Positions 41,433-50,679 of a DNA stretch of 64,000 nt are shown in pieces. Each line of letters opens with the position of its first letter. The first letter of the stretch is position 1. The stretch is from Prescottella sp. R16 (GTDB lineage Bacteria; Actinomycetota; Actinomycetes; Mycobacteriales; Mycobacteriaceae). The stretch is from positions 3,162,001 through 3,226,000 of the forward strand of contig NZ_CP130943.1 of the NCBI RefSeq assembly GCF_030656875.1, in the 5' to 3' direction. Both the position numbers and the translations under genes were made by a program. The notes beneath the pieces are model-generated. The model saw nothing but the letters and a program-made list of their open reading frames with translations. It did no database searches and was not told the DNA's origin.

Positions 41433-42638
41433 ATGATCAATCTCGAACTTCCCAAGAAGCTCAAGGCGTCCGCCAACCAGGCCCACCAGGTCGCGGCACA
41501 GATCCTGCGACCCGTGTCCCGCAAGTACGATCTCGCCGAGCACGAGTACCCGGTCGAGCTCGACACGATGGCCGCGATGGTGGAGGGCCTGAACGACTCC
41601 GGGCAGGGGGCGTCCGGCGCCGCACTGGGCCGCGGCGACGCCCCGTCCATCGTCGGCAACGCCAACGGCGGCAACATGGCGTCGCTGATGAACGTGATCG
41701 AAACCTGTTGGGGCGACGTCGGTCTGACGCTGTCGATCCCCTACCAGGGTCTCGGCAACTCGGCGATCGCCGCGGTCGCCACCGACGAGCAACTCGAACG
41801 GTTCGGCAAGGTGTGGGCGTCGATGGCCATCACCGAACCCGGCTTCGGCTCCGATTCGGCGGCCGTCACCACCACGGCCGTCCTCGACGGCGACGAGTGG
41901 GTTCTCAACGGCGAGAAGATCTTCGTGACCGCCGGTGAGCGGTCGACGCACATCGTGGTGTGGGCGACGGTCGACAAGTCCAAGGGCCGCGCCGCGATCA
42001 AGTCGTTCGTCGTGCCCCGCGACGCCCCCGGCCTGTCCGTGGCCCGGCTCGAACACAAGCTGGGCATCAAGGCGTCCGACACCGCAGTGCTGCTGCTGCA
42101 GGACTGCCGCATCCCGAAGGACAACATCCTCGGCAGCCCGGAAGTGAACGTGGAGAAGGGTTTCGCGGGCGTCATGCAGACGTTCGACAACACCCGCCCC
42201 ATCGTCGCGGGCATGGCCATCGGTCTCGGACGGGCCGCCCTCGAGGAGTTGCGCGGCATCCTCGAAGACGCCGGCGTGGAGATCTCGTACGACGTCCCCG
42301 CGAACAACCAGCACGCTGCGGCGGCAGAGTTCCTGGCACTCGAAGCCGACTGGGAGGCCGCCTACCTGCTGGCGTTGCGCGCCACCTGGATGGCCGACAA
42401 CAAGAAGCCCAACTCGCTCGAGGCATCGATGTCGAAGGCGAAGGCCGGCCGCACCGGCACCGCGGTGTCCCTCAAGGCCGTCGAACTGGCCGGCAGCTAC
42501 GGCTACTCGCAGCGTCCGCTGCTCGAGAAGTGGGCCCGCGACAGCAAGATCCTCGACATCTTCGAGGGCACGCAGCAGATCCAGCAGCTCATCATCGCGC
42601 GCCGACTGCTCGGGAAGAGTTCGGCAGAGCTGAAGTAG
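41433..42638 (+). CDS. fadE23: Acyl-CoA dehydrogenase (FadE23-like)
   Basis: 401 residues. The FAD/acyl contact motif SMAITEPGFGSDSAAVTTTA, the C-terminal GSYGYSQRPLLEKWARDSKILDIFEGTQQIQQLIIARRLLG with the flavin-binding EGT are complete. It probably introduces the alpha,beta double bond in an acyl-CoA, with FadE24 as partner. GGAG at 41420 precedes the ATG. A strong terminator follows at 42662-42701. Confidence 0.9.
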   Translation: MINLELPKKLKASANQAHQVAAQILRPVSRKYDLAEHEYPVELDTMAAMVEGLNDSGQGASGAALGRGDAPSIVGNANGGNMASLMNVIETCWGDVGLTLSIPYQGLGNSAIAAVATDEQLERFGKVWASMAITEPGFGSDSAAVTTTAVLDGDEWVLNGEKIFVTAGERSTHIVVWATVDKSKGRAAIKSFVVPRDAPGLSVARLEHKLGIKASDTAVLLLQDCRIPKDNILGSPEVNVEKGFAGVMQTFDNTRPIVAGMAIGLGRAALEELRGILEDAGVEISYDVPANNQHAAAAEFLALEADWEAAYLLALRATWMADNKKPNSLEASMSKAKAGRTGTAVSLKAVELAGSYGYSQRPLLEKWARDSKILDIFEGTQQIQQLIIARRLLGKSSAELK

Positions 42639-42661
42639 CAGCCCCCCGCACACCGTCGCAT

Positions 42662-42701
42662 CGCCGTCCCCGCCACGTCCCCGCACGTGGCGGGGACGGC
42701 G
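42662..42701. terminator. Terminator after fadE23
   Basis: Perfect 17-bp GC-rich arms (42662-42678 with 42685-42701) and a 6-nt loop; no T tract, as often in actinobacteria. Confidence 0.8.
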
Positions 42702-42783
42702 TCGTCGTACCTGTTTCCGGGGCGTTCCGGACTTGACAGCCGGATCGGCAATACTGGATATTCTGGACACAGGGTGCCCTCAG

Positions 42784-42802
42784 TTTGGGTAGTCTTCCCT
42801 AA
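42784..42802 (+). promoter_or_regulatory. IdeR/DtxR iron box upstream of heme operon
   Basis: TTTGGGTAGTCTTCCCTAA matches the IdeR consensus at about 14 of 19 positions and is symmetric at all the key TT.GG..AG.CT..CC.AA places. It lies 43 nt before the hmuT-like start and 46 nt after a TTGACA (42733-42738), well placed to repress when iron is plentiful. Confidence 0.72.
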
Positions 42803-42844
42803 TTCTTCTGTCCCGAATGTCGTCGCCCCGAGGAGTGCACCACC

Positions 42845-43807
42845 GTGCGATACCGTTCTGCATCGATAGCGCTGCTCGCCAGTGCGGTCCTCGTCGGTGG
42901 CGTCACCGCGTGCGGCAGCGACAGCGCCACCGCGTCCGAGACGTCCACCTCGGTGGCGGCCACCACCCCGGCCGAGGACACCGCGAAGCGCGAGGCGGCC
43001 CTCGCCCAGTTCCCCGACACCCCGCCGCAGACGGTGGTGACGGCGTCGGTGCCGCTCGCCGAGGTGCTCACGCTCCTGGACGTGCCGGTCGCCGGTGTCC
43101 CGTCCACGACGACGCAGCAGCTGCCCGCCGCCCTCGACGGCGCGACCCGCATCGGCACCGTCAAGGCGCTCGACGTGGAGAAGATCGTCGGCCTGGGCCC
43201 CGATCTGGTGATCGGGTCGGAGAGCTCGCGCAGTTCCGTCGAGGCCAGCCTGGCGTCGACCGCGACCCCGGCCGCGTTCCTCACCACCGAGAGCTTCGGC
43301 GATCTGAGGTTCGCGGTGCAGGTGCTGGGCGACGCGTTCGATCGTGCGGACCGCGCGAACGAGATCGTCGCGAACATGGACGAGCACGCCGCGACCCTGT
43401 CCGACGCCGACGGCTCGGCCGAGGCTCCGAAGGTGCTGGTGCTGATCGGTGCCGCCGACTCGTTCATGGTGATGAACGACAAGTCGTTCCTGGGCAGCCT
43501 CATCGAGCTGTCCGGTGCCGACAACGTCGCGGTGTCGTCGCTCGGAGCGAAGGAAACCTTCAGCGCGGTGAACCTGGAGAACATCATCGCGGCCGCCCCC
43601 GACGTGGTGCTGGTGCTGCGCTCGGGTGACGTCGCGGAGGGCCAGGCCGCATTCGACGCCGAGGTCGAGAAGAACCCGGCGTGGAAGGGCCTGCCCGCGT
43701 ACACGAACGACCGCATCCACGTCCTCGACTACTCGGCCTTCGGCTACACATCGGTCACCGGCCTCGACAAGGCCGTTCCCGCCCTCGCGGGTGTGCTCTA
43801 CCCGTGA
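42845..43807 (+). CDS. hmuT: Heme/hemin ABC transporter substrate-binding lipoprotein
   Basis: 320 residues. Lipobox VTAC at Cys23, then a class III binding-protein core: TVVTASVPLAEVLTLLDVPVAGVP, VEKIVGLGPDLVIGS and VNLENIIAAAPDVVLVL. It is the substrate-binding protein of the permease and ATPase that follow, and the HugZ-type gene at the end of the operon points to heme as cargo; a siderophore cannot be excluded. GTG start with GAGGAG 9 nt upstream. The stop overlaps the permease start (GTGA). Confidence 0.85.
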   Translation: MRYRSASIALLASAVLVGGVTACGSDSATASETSTSVAATTPAEDTAKREAALAQFPDTPPQTVVTASVPLAEVLTLLDVPVAGVPSTTTQQLPAALDGATRIGTVKALDVEKIVGLGPDLVIGSESSRSSVEASLASTATPAAFLTTESFGDLRFAVQVLGDAFDRADRANEIVANMDEHAATLSDADGSAEAPKVLVLIGAADSFMVMNDKSFLGSLIELSGADNVAVSSLGAKETFSAVNLENIIAAAPDVVLVLRSGDVAEGQAAFDAEVEKNPAWKGLPAYTNDRIHVLDYSAFGYTSVTGLDKAVPALAGVLYP

Positions 43808-44853
43808 GCGCGCCGACCCCCGTACGCGCCCCGGCACCGTCGCCGGTGTCCGCCGCACCCGTCCCCGCGCGGTCGCGGGCCCGGTGGGCGCTGCCCGCAG
43901 CGTGGATCCTGCTCGTCGTCGCGACGGTCGTCAGCCTCGGGCTGGGCAGCGTGCACATCTCACCGGCGGAGATCGTCTCGATCCTGTCGGGACGTTCCGA
44001 CGGCGGCTCGCTGAGCACGATCGTGTGGGACGTGCGCATGCCACGCGTCCTGCTCGCGCTGCTGGTCGGATCGGCCATCGCGGTGTCCGGTGCCCTGCTG
44101 CAGACCGTGATAGGCAATCCGCTCGCCGATCCCGGCCTGACCGGTGTCACGAGCGGCGCGGCGTCCCTCGTCCTGGTGATCCTGCTGGCCGCCCCGGCCT
44201 ACCACTCGATGATCCCGGTCGCGGCGTTCGTCGGCGGGGTGATCGCCGCGACCGTCGTCTACGCGCTGGCGTGGCGGCGCGAGGGCATCAAACCGCTCAA
44301 CATCATCCTGGCCGGTGTCGCGGTCAACGCCCTCGCCGGCGCGTTCATCGGCTACCTGTCGCTGCGCTACAGCGATCGGCTCCCGGCGGCGATCCAGTGG
44401 ATGAACGGCAGCCTCGCCGCGAAGGGCATGAACTCGGTGTGGCTGATCCTGCCGTACACGATCGTCGGACTCCTGGTCGCACTGCTGTGCATCCGCTCCG
44501 CCAACGTCATGCGTCTCGGCGACGACGTCGCCCGCAACCTCGGCGAGGGCGTCGACCTCACCCGCATCCTGCTGTCCCTCGTCGCCGTGTTCCTGGCCGC
44601 GATCGCGGTGTCGGCCGTCGGCATCATCGGCTTCGTGGGCCTGGTCGTCCCGCACATCGCCCGCATGATCGTCGGCTCCAACCATGCCGTCCTCATCCCG
44701 ATGAGCATCGCCGTCGGCGCACTGCTGGTGCTCGTCTCGGACACGGTGGGCCGGACGGCGTTCAGCCCCACCGAGATTCCCGCCGGCATCATCATGGCGG
44801 CGATCGGCGCACCCTACTTCCTGTACCTGATGCGCAGGCAGGGAGCACAGTGA
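43804..44853 (+). CDS. hmuU: FecCD-family heme/iron ABC transporter permease
   Basis: 349 residues, about nine or ten membrane helices. Family marks are VWDVRMPRVLLALLVGSAIAVSGALLQTVIGNPLADPGLTGVTSGA, the coupling-loop region RLGDDVARNLGEGV and VGIIGFVGLVVPHIARMIVG. It forms the membrane channel for cargo from the lipoprotein. GTG 43804; the stop overlaps the ATPase start (TGATG). Confidence 0.93.
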   Translation: MSAPTPVRAPAPSPVSAAPVPARSRARWALPAAWILLVVATVVSLGLGSVHISPAEIVSILSGRSDGGSLSTIVWDVRMPRVLLALLVGSAIAVSGALLQTVIGNPLADPGLTGVTSGAASLVLVILLAAPAYHSMIPVAAFVGGVIAATVVYALAWRREGIKPLNIILAGVAVNALAGAFIGYLSLRYSDRLPAAIQWMNGSLAAKGMNSVWLILPYTIVGLLVALLCIRSANVMRLGDDVARNLGEGVDLTRILLSLVAVFLAAIAVSAVGIIGFVGLVVPHIARMIVGSNHAVLIPMSIAVGALLVLVSDTVGRTAFSPTEIPAGIIMAAIGAPYFLYLMRRQGAQ

Positions 44854-45671
44854 TGCTGCTCGAGGGACACGAGCTGGGGATCTGGTACGGCGACAAGCAG
44901 ATCGTCGACGGCGTGTCGATCGCCGTAGGGTCGCAGGAGGTGGTCACGCTCATCGGACCGAACGGGTCCGGGAAGTCCACCATCTTCAAGTCGTTGAGCG
45001 GACGGCTCCGCCCGCGCACCGGAGTCGTCCGGCTCGAGGGTTCCGACATGGCGTCGTGGTCGTCGCGGCGGCGGGCGCAGGCGATCGGCATGCTCAACCA
45101 GAAGAACACGGCGCCGGCCGACATGACGGTGCGGGAACTCGTCGGCTACGGCCGGCACCCGCACCGCCGCTGGTACGAGCGCACCACCGCCGACGACGGT
45201 GAGGCCGTCGACTGGGCCATCGCGCACACCGAACTGAAGTCGCTGGCCGATCGTCCCGTCGCGGAACTGTCCGGCGGTGAGGCACAACGGGCGTGGCTCG
45301 CGATGGTGCTCGCGCAGCGCCCCCGCGTCCTGCTGCTCGACGAGCCCACCACGTACCTCGACATCGCGCACCAGCACGAGGTCCTCGAGGTGGTGACGTC
45401 GCTCAACCGCACGCTCGGCATCTCGGTGCTGATGGTGCTGCACGACCTCAACCAGGCCGCGACGTTCAGCGACCGTATCGTCGCGCTCTCCGCGGGACGG
45501 GTCGTCGCCGACGGCATCCCCGGCGACGTCCTGACCCCCGAGTTGATCCGGGACGTGTACGGCATGGAAGCCGAGGTCGAGGCGCACCCCGTCACCGCAC
45601 ACCCACTAATTCACCTGGTCAGACGGCAGTGGAACGTTGCCGTCGCCGCCCCGATTCTCGAGGAGAGCTGA
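44853..45671 (+). CDS. hmuV: Heme/iron ABC transporter ATPase
   Basis: 272 residues. Walker A GPNGSGKST, Q-loop MLNQKNTAPADMTVRELVGYGRHPHRRW typical of FepC/HmuV, signature LSGGEAQR, Walker B VLLLDEP and H-loop VLHDLNQA are present. The C-terminal 30 residues (after VEAHPVTAHPLIHLVRR) are longer than in many relatives. ATG 44853 with GGGAG 7 nt before. Confidence 0.93.
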   Translation: MLLEGHELGIWYGDKQIVDGVSIAVGSQEVVTLIGPNGSGKSTIFKSLSGRLRPRTGVVRLEGSDMASWSSRRRAQAIGMLNQKNTAPADMTVRELVGYGRHPHRRWYERTTADDGEAVDWAIAHTELKSLADRPVAELSGGEAQRAWLAMVLAQRPRVLLLDEPTTYLDIAHQHEVLEVVTSLNRTLGISVLMVLHDLNQAATFSDRIVALSAGRVVADGIPGDVLTPELIRDVYGMEAEVEAHPVTAHPLIHLVRRQWNVAVAAPILEES

Positions 45672-46184
45672 ATGCTGACCGACACCCAGCAGGACAAGGC
45701 CCTGAACGACTACCGGTCGTTCCTCGCCACCCGCAAGACCGTCGTGATCGCGACCCGCGACGAGAACGGCGACCCGTTCCTGTCGATCGCCCCGTTCGTC
45801 GTGCACGACGGCGGCCTCTACGTGTACGCCAGCGAGATCGCCGACCACTACCGCTACCTGCGGGACGCGAACACCGTCCGAGTCCTGATCCACGCCGACG
45901 AAGCCGAGTCCGGCAACGTGTTCGGTGTCGAGCGGGCAAGCTTCGTGTGCACCGTCGAGCAGAAGCCGGAAGAGGGCCACGACGCCGTCTTCGAGAAGTT
46001 CGCGGACCGCACCAACGCGAAGCTCGTCGAGACCCTACGGGGCCTCGACTTCCACCTGTTCCGGCTGACACCGCAGGACGGCCGCTACGTCGTCGGGTTC
46101 GGCAAGGCGTTCGAGGTCAGCTTCGACGGCAGCCGCTTCGACCATGTCGTGGTCGACAAGAAGGCCGCCGCAGAGAACAACTGA
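45672..46184 (+). CDS. HugZ/HutZ-family heme utilisation protein
   Basis: 170-residue split-barrel (FMN-binding fold) protein. Relatives HugZ and HutZ bind or open heme to release iron. FLATRKTVVIATRDENGDPFLSIAPFV is the barrel start, and FHLFRLTPQDGRYVVGFGKAFEVS contains the family GFGKA motif. The ATG directly follows the ATPase stop, with GAGGAG upstream, so it is the last gene of the heme operon and links uptake to iron release in the cytoplasm. Confidence 0.87.
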   Translation: MLTDTQQDKALNDYRSFLATRKTVVIATRDENGDPFLSIAPFVVHDGGLYVYASEIADHYRYLRDANTVRVLIHADEAESGNVFGVERASFVCTVEQKPEEGHDAVFEKFADRTNAKLVETLRGLDFHLFRLTPQDGRYVVGFGKAFEVSFDGSRFDHVVVDKKAAAENN

Positions 46185-46208
46185 CGACGACCGACACGGT
46201 GGTCCTCC

Positions 46209-46240
46209 GGTTGCCCGGTTCGGCGTCGAACCGGGCAACC
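46209..46240. terminator. Bidirectional terminator after heme operon
   Basis: Perfect 13-bp arms (46209-46221 with 46228-46240) and a 6-nt loop between the convergent ends of the HugZ-type gene and the minus-strand membrane gene. Confidence 0.85.
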
Positions 46241-46246
46241 GTCGTC

Positions 46247-46729
46247 TCACGGCCGGGTCGGCATGAGATTCGAACGTCCCGCGACGACGGGAATCCACAA
46301 CACCGCGAGCACCGCCATGGCCGCCCATTCGACGAGCAGGCCGTAGCCGATGCTGCCGGTGCCGCTGACCCGTGCGGCGTGCTGCGACCAGTAGGTGAGC
46401 AGCCCGAGGACGGTGCCGACGGTGACCCCGGCCATCGCGATCCACGCGAACATCCAGCGCCGGGTCCACACCGCCAGCGCCGACATGCCGATACCGAACA
46501 CCACGACGAACCACGTGAACAGCCGCGCGAGCGCCGCCACCTCGTGGTGGCCGCCGGCGAGGACGTGCCAGGCCCGGAGCCCGTCGACCTGTGGGGCGGC
46601 GAGCGCGATCAGCAGGACCGCGACCGCCGCGGCGATGACCGGGCCGCGCCCACGCGGATCGACCTCGCGGGCCACCTTCGCCTCGATCGCGGCCAGTTCC
46701 CGTCGCAGCAGCGAGATGTCGTCGCTCAT
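46247..46729 (-). CDS. Small four-helix membrane protein
   Basis: 160 residues. A short charged N-terminal helix (LLRRELAAIEAKVAREVDP) is followed by about four hydrophobic helices. No catalytic motif is seen. The ATG overlaps the stop of the PepSY gene (ATGA), so it probably works with it. Function unknown. Confidence 0.7.
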   Translation of the reverse strand: MSDDISLLRRELAAIEAKVAREVDPRGRGPVIAAAVAVLLIALAAPQVDGLRAWHVLAGGHHEVAALARLFTWFVVVFGIGMSALAVWTRRWMFAWIAMAGVTVGTVLGLLTYWSQHAARVSGTGSIGYGLLVEWAAMAVLAVLWIPVVAGRSNLMPTRP

Positions 46730-48219
46730 TCGCTCACACCGGTCGATACTCGTCTGCGGTGAAACATACCGACGACCATATCGACGCCGACGAAGCCGAG
46801 CAGGGTCAGCCCCAGCAGCGGAACGAACCAGCCGATCAGTACGGAGCCGGTCACGATCGCCGCGATCGCCACCGGGTGCAGACCGCGCAGGGTGCCGCGC
46901 ACCGGCGGCCGACCCCAGCGCCGCGCACCACGGGTGGGGCGGCGGCGCCACCACATCGAGTAGCCGAGGACGACGACGATCAGCAGCGCCGCGGCCAGCG
47001 CCAGCAGCACCAACTGGTTGACCGGCCCGAACAGGATGCCCATGTGCAGAGCGATACCCCAGGACGCGAGTTTCGCGGCCAACGGCCAGTCCGTGAACCG
47101 CACAGTGTCGGTGACCTGCCCGGTCGCACCGTCGATCGCGACCGCATCCGAGCTGAACCGAAACGGCTGACGGGTCTCGGTGACAGTGAACGCGGTGCCC
47201 GAGTCGGACGGGACCGAGGCCTCGACCTCCCCCGCCACGCCCACCGCCGCGGCCGCCGCCAGCACGTCGTCGATGCGTCCCACGTTGGTGTCGAGCACAC
47301 CGGCGTCCCCCGAGGCCGCCACGTGGTGGCCGTCGTGGCCGCCGGCCGGAGCGGCGTCCGTGCCGGCGAGGTTCTTCGCCACGGCCGGTGTGGTCCAGCC
47401 CAGTGATGCCCGCAGGTCGGTGACGTTCTCACCGGCGTACTTCGACCAGGTCAGACCCGTCGCCGACAGGAACACCAACCCGAGCGCGATCCACAGCCCC
47501 AGCGCGCCGTGCCATCCGAGCATCCGGTTGCGTCCGCGTGCACCCCGCTCGACGGTCCACAGCCGCGGCGCGGCGGCCGCGCTGCGGGCGCGGGCGGTCC
47601 GGTAGCGGCGCACCCACAGGTAGCCGCCACCGAGCGCGATCACCCACAGCCACGACGCCGCGAGTTCGCTGTACAGTCGCCCGGATTCACCCAGGTGCAG
47701 GTGTCGGTGCAGCCCGGAGATCCACGCGCGCATCGGCAGCGCACCGCTGCTGCCGTAGACGACCAGCTCGCCGACCGGTCGCGCGGACACCGGGTCGACG
47801 AACACCGCGAGACGCTCCGACTCGCCGAGCGTCGGATCGGCGAACAGCACGCGCGTGGTCTGTCCCGGGTCGGTGGACGGGCGCACCGCCGCCACCGTGA
47901 GGTCGGGCCGCTCGGCCCGCGCGGCCGCGATCTGCTCGCTCACGGGTGCCGCCGACCCGGCCCCGCCGGATTCCGGCTGCTCGACGTGCAGGTAGTCCCG
48001 GTACACGAACTGTTCGAGTGTCGGGGCGATCGCGTACAGCCCACCACTGACCGCGGCGATCACGAGGAACGGCGCGACGAAGACCCCCGCGTAGAAGTGC
48101 AGTCGCAGCACCAGCTTGCGGAGGGCGCCCGGCGGTGACGAGTCGTTCGACGCGCGGCGGACTCGAGGATCGTGCGGAACGTGCGCAGGGTCGGTCCCCA
48201 CGCCTTCGGAAGCGTGCAT
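46726..48219 (-). CDS. PepSY-associated TM domain protein
   Basis: 497 residues with the four-helix PepSY_TM layout: helix 1 with LRLHFYAGVFVAPFLVIAAVSGGLYAIAP, then an extracytoplasmic PepSY-like domain, the SGLHRHLHLGESGRLYSELAASWLW helix with conserved histidines, NRMLGWHGALGLWIALGLVFLSATGLTW, and late helices including GIALHMGILFGPVNQL. Members bind heme and act as siderophore or flavin-linked iron reductases. A His-rich loop (GGHDGHH) could bind metal. It lies next to the heme operon but is convergent with it. Confidence 0.85.
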   Translation of the reverse strand: MHASEGVGTDPAHVPHDPRVRRASNDSSPPGALRKLVLRLHFYAGVFVAPFLVIAAVSGGLYAIAPTLEQFVYRDYLHVEQPESGGAGSAAPVSEQIAAARAERPDLTVAAVRPSTDPGQTTRVLFADPTLGESERLAVFVDPVSARPVGELVVYGSSGALPMRAWISGLHRHLHLGESGRLYSELAASWLWVIALGGGYLWVRRYRTARARSAAAAPRLWTVERGARGRNRMLGWHGALGLWIALGLVFLSATGLTWSKYAGENVTDLRASLGWTTPAVAKNLAGTDAAPAGGHDGHHVAASGDAGVLDTNVGRIDDVLAAAAAVGVAGEVEASVPSDSGTAFTVTETRQPFRFSSDAVAIDGATGQVTDTVRFTDWPLAAKLASWGIALHMGILFGPVNQLVLLALAAALLIVVVLGYSMWWRRRPTRGARRWGRPPVRGTLRGLHPVAIAAIVTGSVLIGWFVPLLGLTLLGFVGVDMVVGMFHRRRVSTGVSE

Positions 48220-48374
48220 GAATCAGGCTCTTTCCTGAAGTTGCGGATCGGCGCGCGACACGATCGGGCGCGCCGCGTAGGACACGCCGACGTACCCCGG
48301 CACACGAGCGGTGTGCGGGCGTCGGCGGTGACGGCAACGGCAGCTACCGGACACGCGGGCGCGTGACCGGGCGT

Positions 48375-48911
48375 CTACCAGGAAAGAACGGGAGGACCGC
48401 GGGTGCCCCCGGCGGCGCGGGCGACGCGGGACGTCGTGGGATCGAGGCGGCGGACGACCGTCGGCGTCCAGCGCAGGATGTCGGGCACCGGGGGCGTCGA
48501 CAGCACCGTGACGACGATGCGCACCACCGAGCCGATCACGGCGGACAGCGAACGCTCGACGGCGCGGACCAGCACCGCACCGGCGGCGGTCGCGGCGGCG
48601 TGTGCCGTGAGCATCTGCGGCGTCAGGTGCAGGCCGTGACCGTGTTCGGAGGCCAGCGTGAGCGTGAGGTGTCCGATGCCCTGACCGGCCGCGAGCACCG
48701 CAGCGGCGAGGAGCAGCGGATTGCGTTCGCCTCGGACCGAAGCAACGACGGCGCCGACCACGGCGCTGGCCGCGAGGAGCAGCACGATCGCTTCCTCACC
48801 GGGGACCGCGGTTCCCCCGCCGAGTCCGTGCGCGGCGATGCTGATGGCCCCGGACAGCGAGCCGACGCACATGCCGCGCACTCGCGCGACGGCACCGGCC
48901 CGGGACTTCAC
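48375..48911 (-). CDS. Membrane protein, possible metal-linked partner of PepSY gene
   Basis: 178 residues with about four or five hydrophobic stretches and a cluster of histidines (AAGQGIGHLTLTLASEHGHGLHLTPQMLTAHAAA). That arrangement resembles small actinobacterial membrane proteins found beside copper-handling genes. It precedes the PepSY gene by 155 nt on the same strand. Function not established. Confidence 0.65.
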   Translation of the reverse strand: MKSRAGAVARVRGMCVGSLSGAISIAAHGLGGGTAVPGEEAIVLLLAASAVVGAVVASVRGERNPLLLAAAVLAAGQGIGHLTLTLASEHGHGLHLTPQMLTAHAAATAAGAVLVRAVERSLSAVIGSVVRIVVTVLSTPPVPDILRWTPTVVRRLDPTTSRVARAAGGTRGPPVLSW

Positions 48912-48930
48912 CCCGCGAGACTAGCGCGCC

Positions 48931-48947
48931 TACTACAGCGGCTAGTA
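48931..48947. promoter_or_regulatory. BlaI/CopY-like inverted repeat
   Basis: TACTA-cagcggc-TAGTA in the divergent region between the His-rich membrane gene and the acyl-CoA ligase. BlaI/CopY-family regulators of actinobacteria bind TACTACA-like repeats. Short, by-eye match only. Confidence 0.3.
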
Positions 48948-49035
48948 CATCGGATGCTCGCCGACCAGGACGAATCCACCCCTTGTGATCTCCATCACCA
49001 CTAGTCTGGGGCTGCCGCCGTCGAGGGGAGCTGCC

Positions 49036-50679
49036 GTGCCGGACCTGCTGACGAACGTCACCGATGCGTTGCGTGCCGTGTACGTGATGGGTCGGGCCGG
49101 GCTGGTGCCGTTCCCGCGTGTCGACGAGGGCATCGCGCTGCTGCGGGCCGTCGACCGGTACGGCCCGTTCGCGGGCGCCGTCCACGCACACGCCGGGACC
49201 CGACGCGACCGCATCGCGCTGATCGACGAGGGCGGGCCGCTCACCTACCGCGATCTCGAGGAGCAGTCGAACGCGCTGGTGCGGGGCTGGCAGGCCGCGG
49301 GCATCGACGCCGGAACGTGTGTGGGCGCGATGTGCCGCAACCACCGCTACCTGGTGCTGACGATGCTGGCCGCCGCGAAGGCCGGACTGCGGCTGGTGTT
49401 GATGAACACCGGGTTCGCGCGACGCCAGCTCGCCGACGTCGCGCAGCGGGAAGGTGTGCGGCACTTCGTGTTCGACAGCGAGTTCACCGATGTCGCGGAC
49501 GCGTTGCCGTCCGACGTCACCCCACTGCTGGCGTGGGTCGACGGCCCGGTCCGCACTCCCCCGGCCGAGGATCCGGTCCGCACCCTCGACGACGTGATCG
49601 CCGGCCGGCCCACCGGCTCGGTGCCGGCACCGGACGAGCCGGGCACGTTCATCCTGCTCACCAGCGGCACCACCGGCACCCCGAAGGGGGCGCCGCGCGG
49701 CCACACCTCCCCGTTCGTGACGGCCCAGTTCCTCGACCGGATTCCGCTGCGCCCCCGTCAGACCCTCGTCATGCCGGCGCCGGCGTTCCACGGCACCGGG
49801 CTGTCGCAGCTGGCGCTGGGGCTGGCACTCGAGAACACGATCGTGATGCCGCGCCGCTTCGACCCGGAGGCAACGGTCCGGCTGCTCGCCGAGCACCGGG
49901 CCGACACGCTGGTCCTGGTGCCGACGATGCTGCAGCGGATCGTCGACCTCGGCCCGGACGTGCTGGCCCGGTACGACACGTCGAATCTGAAGGTGATCTT
50001 CGCGGCCGGCTCGTCGCTGTCCCCGGACCTGTGCATCCGCACCCAGCAGGCGTTCGGGAAGGTGCTGCACAACTTCTACGGTTCCACCGAGGTCGCGGCC
50101 GTCACCGTCGCCACCCCGGACGATCTCGAACGTGCCCCCGGCACCGCGGGACGAGCGCCGGCGACCTGCCACATCGCCCTGTTCGACGACGCCGGGACAC
50201 GCATCACCGAACCGGACGTGGTGGGACGTATCTTCGCCCGCAGCGGCCTGAGTTTCACCGGCTACACCGACGGCCGCGACAAGCAGCGCATCGACGGCAT
50301 GCTCTCCACCGGCGACGTCGGCCACTTCGATACGGACGGGCTGCTGTTCGTCGACGGCCGCGACGACGACATGATCGTCTCCGGCGGCGAGAACGTGTAC
50401 CCGCTCGAGGTGGAGAACGTCATCGCCGAACGCGCCGACGTCCTCGAGGTCGCCGTCATCGGTGTCGCCGACGACGAATTCGGTCACCGGCTGCGCGCCT
50501 TCGTGGTCCCGGCACCGGACTCGGCCCGCGACGCCGACGACATCCGCACCCACGTCAAATCGACTCTCGCCCGCTACAAGGTGCCCCGGGACATCGTCTT
50601 CGTCGACGAACTGCCACGCAACGCGACCGGCAAACTGCTGCGGCGGGTGCTGGTGGAGACGGAACTTCCCGACGCCTGA
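49036..50679 (+). CDS. Acyl-CoA synthetase / AMP-dependent ligase (FadD-like)
   Basis: 547 residues. The P-loop LLTSGTTGTPKGAPRGH, FYGSTEVA, the STGDVGHFD motif and the final GENVYPLEVE / PRNATGKLLRR place it in the ANL superfamily. It activates a carboxylic acid as an acyl-AMP and then usually an acyl-CoA; chain-length preference cannot be read. GTG 49036 is the start (GGGGAG at 49025-49030); the upstream 17 codons are an unlikely extension. Its stop abuts the stop of the CPBP gene (TGATCA). Confidence 0.92.
   Translation: MPDLLTNVTDALRAVYVMGRAGLVPFPRVDEGIALLRAVDRYGPFAGAVHAHAGTRRDRIALIDEGGPLTYRDLEEQSNALVRGWQAAGIDAGTCVGAMCRNHRYLVLTMLAAAKAGLRLVLMNTGFARRQLADVAQREGVRHFVFDSEFTDVADALPSDVTPLLAWVDGPVRTPPAEDPVRTLDDVIAGRPTGSVPAPDEPGTFILLTSGTTGTPKGAPRGHTSPFVTAQFLDRIPLRPRQTLVMPAPAFHGTGLSQLALGLALENTIVMPRRFDPEATVRLLAEHRADTLVLVPTMLQRIVDLGPDVLARYDTSNLKVIFAAGSSLSPDLCIRTQQAFGKVLHNFYGSTEVAAVTVATPDDLERAPGTAGRAPATCHIALFDDAGTRITEPDVVGRIFARSGLSFTGYTDGRDKQRIDGMLSTGDVGHFDTDGLLFVDGRDDDMIVSGGENVYPLEVENVIAERADVLEVAVIGVADDEFGHRLRAFVVPAPDSARDADDIRTHVKSTLARYKVPRDIVFVDELPRNATGKLLRRVLVETELPDA

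Noticed and set aside
42503..43858. 451-codon minus-strand ORF across fadE23 end and hmuT
   Set aside because: Crosses a terminator and an IdeR box, no domain.
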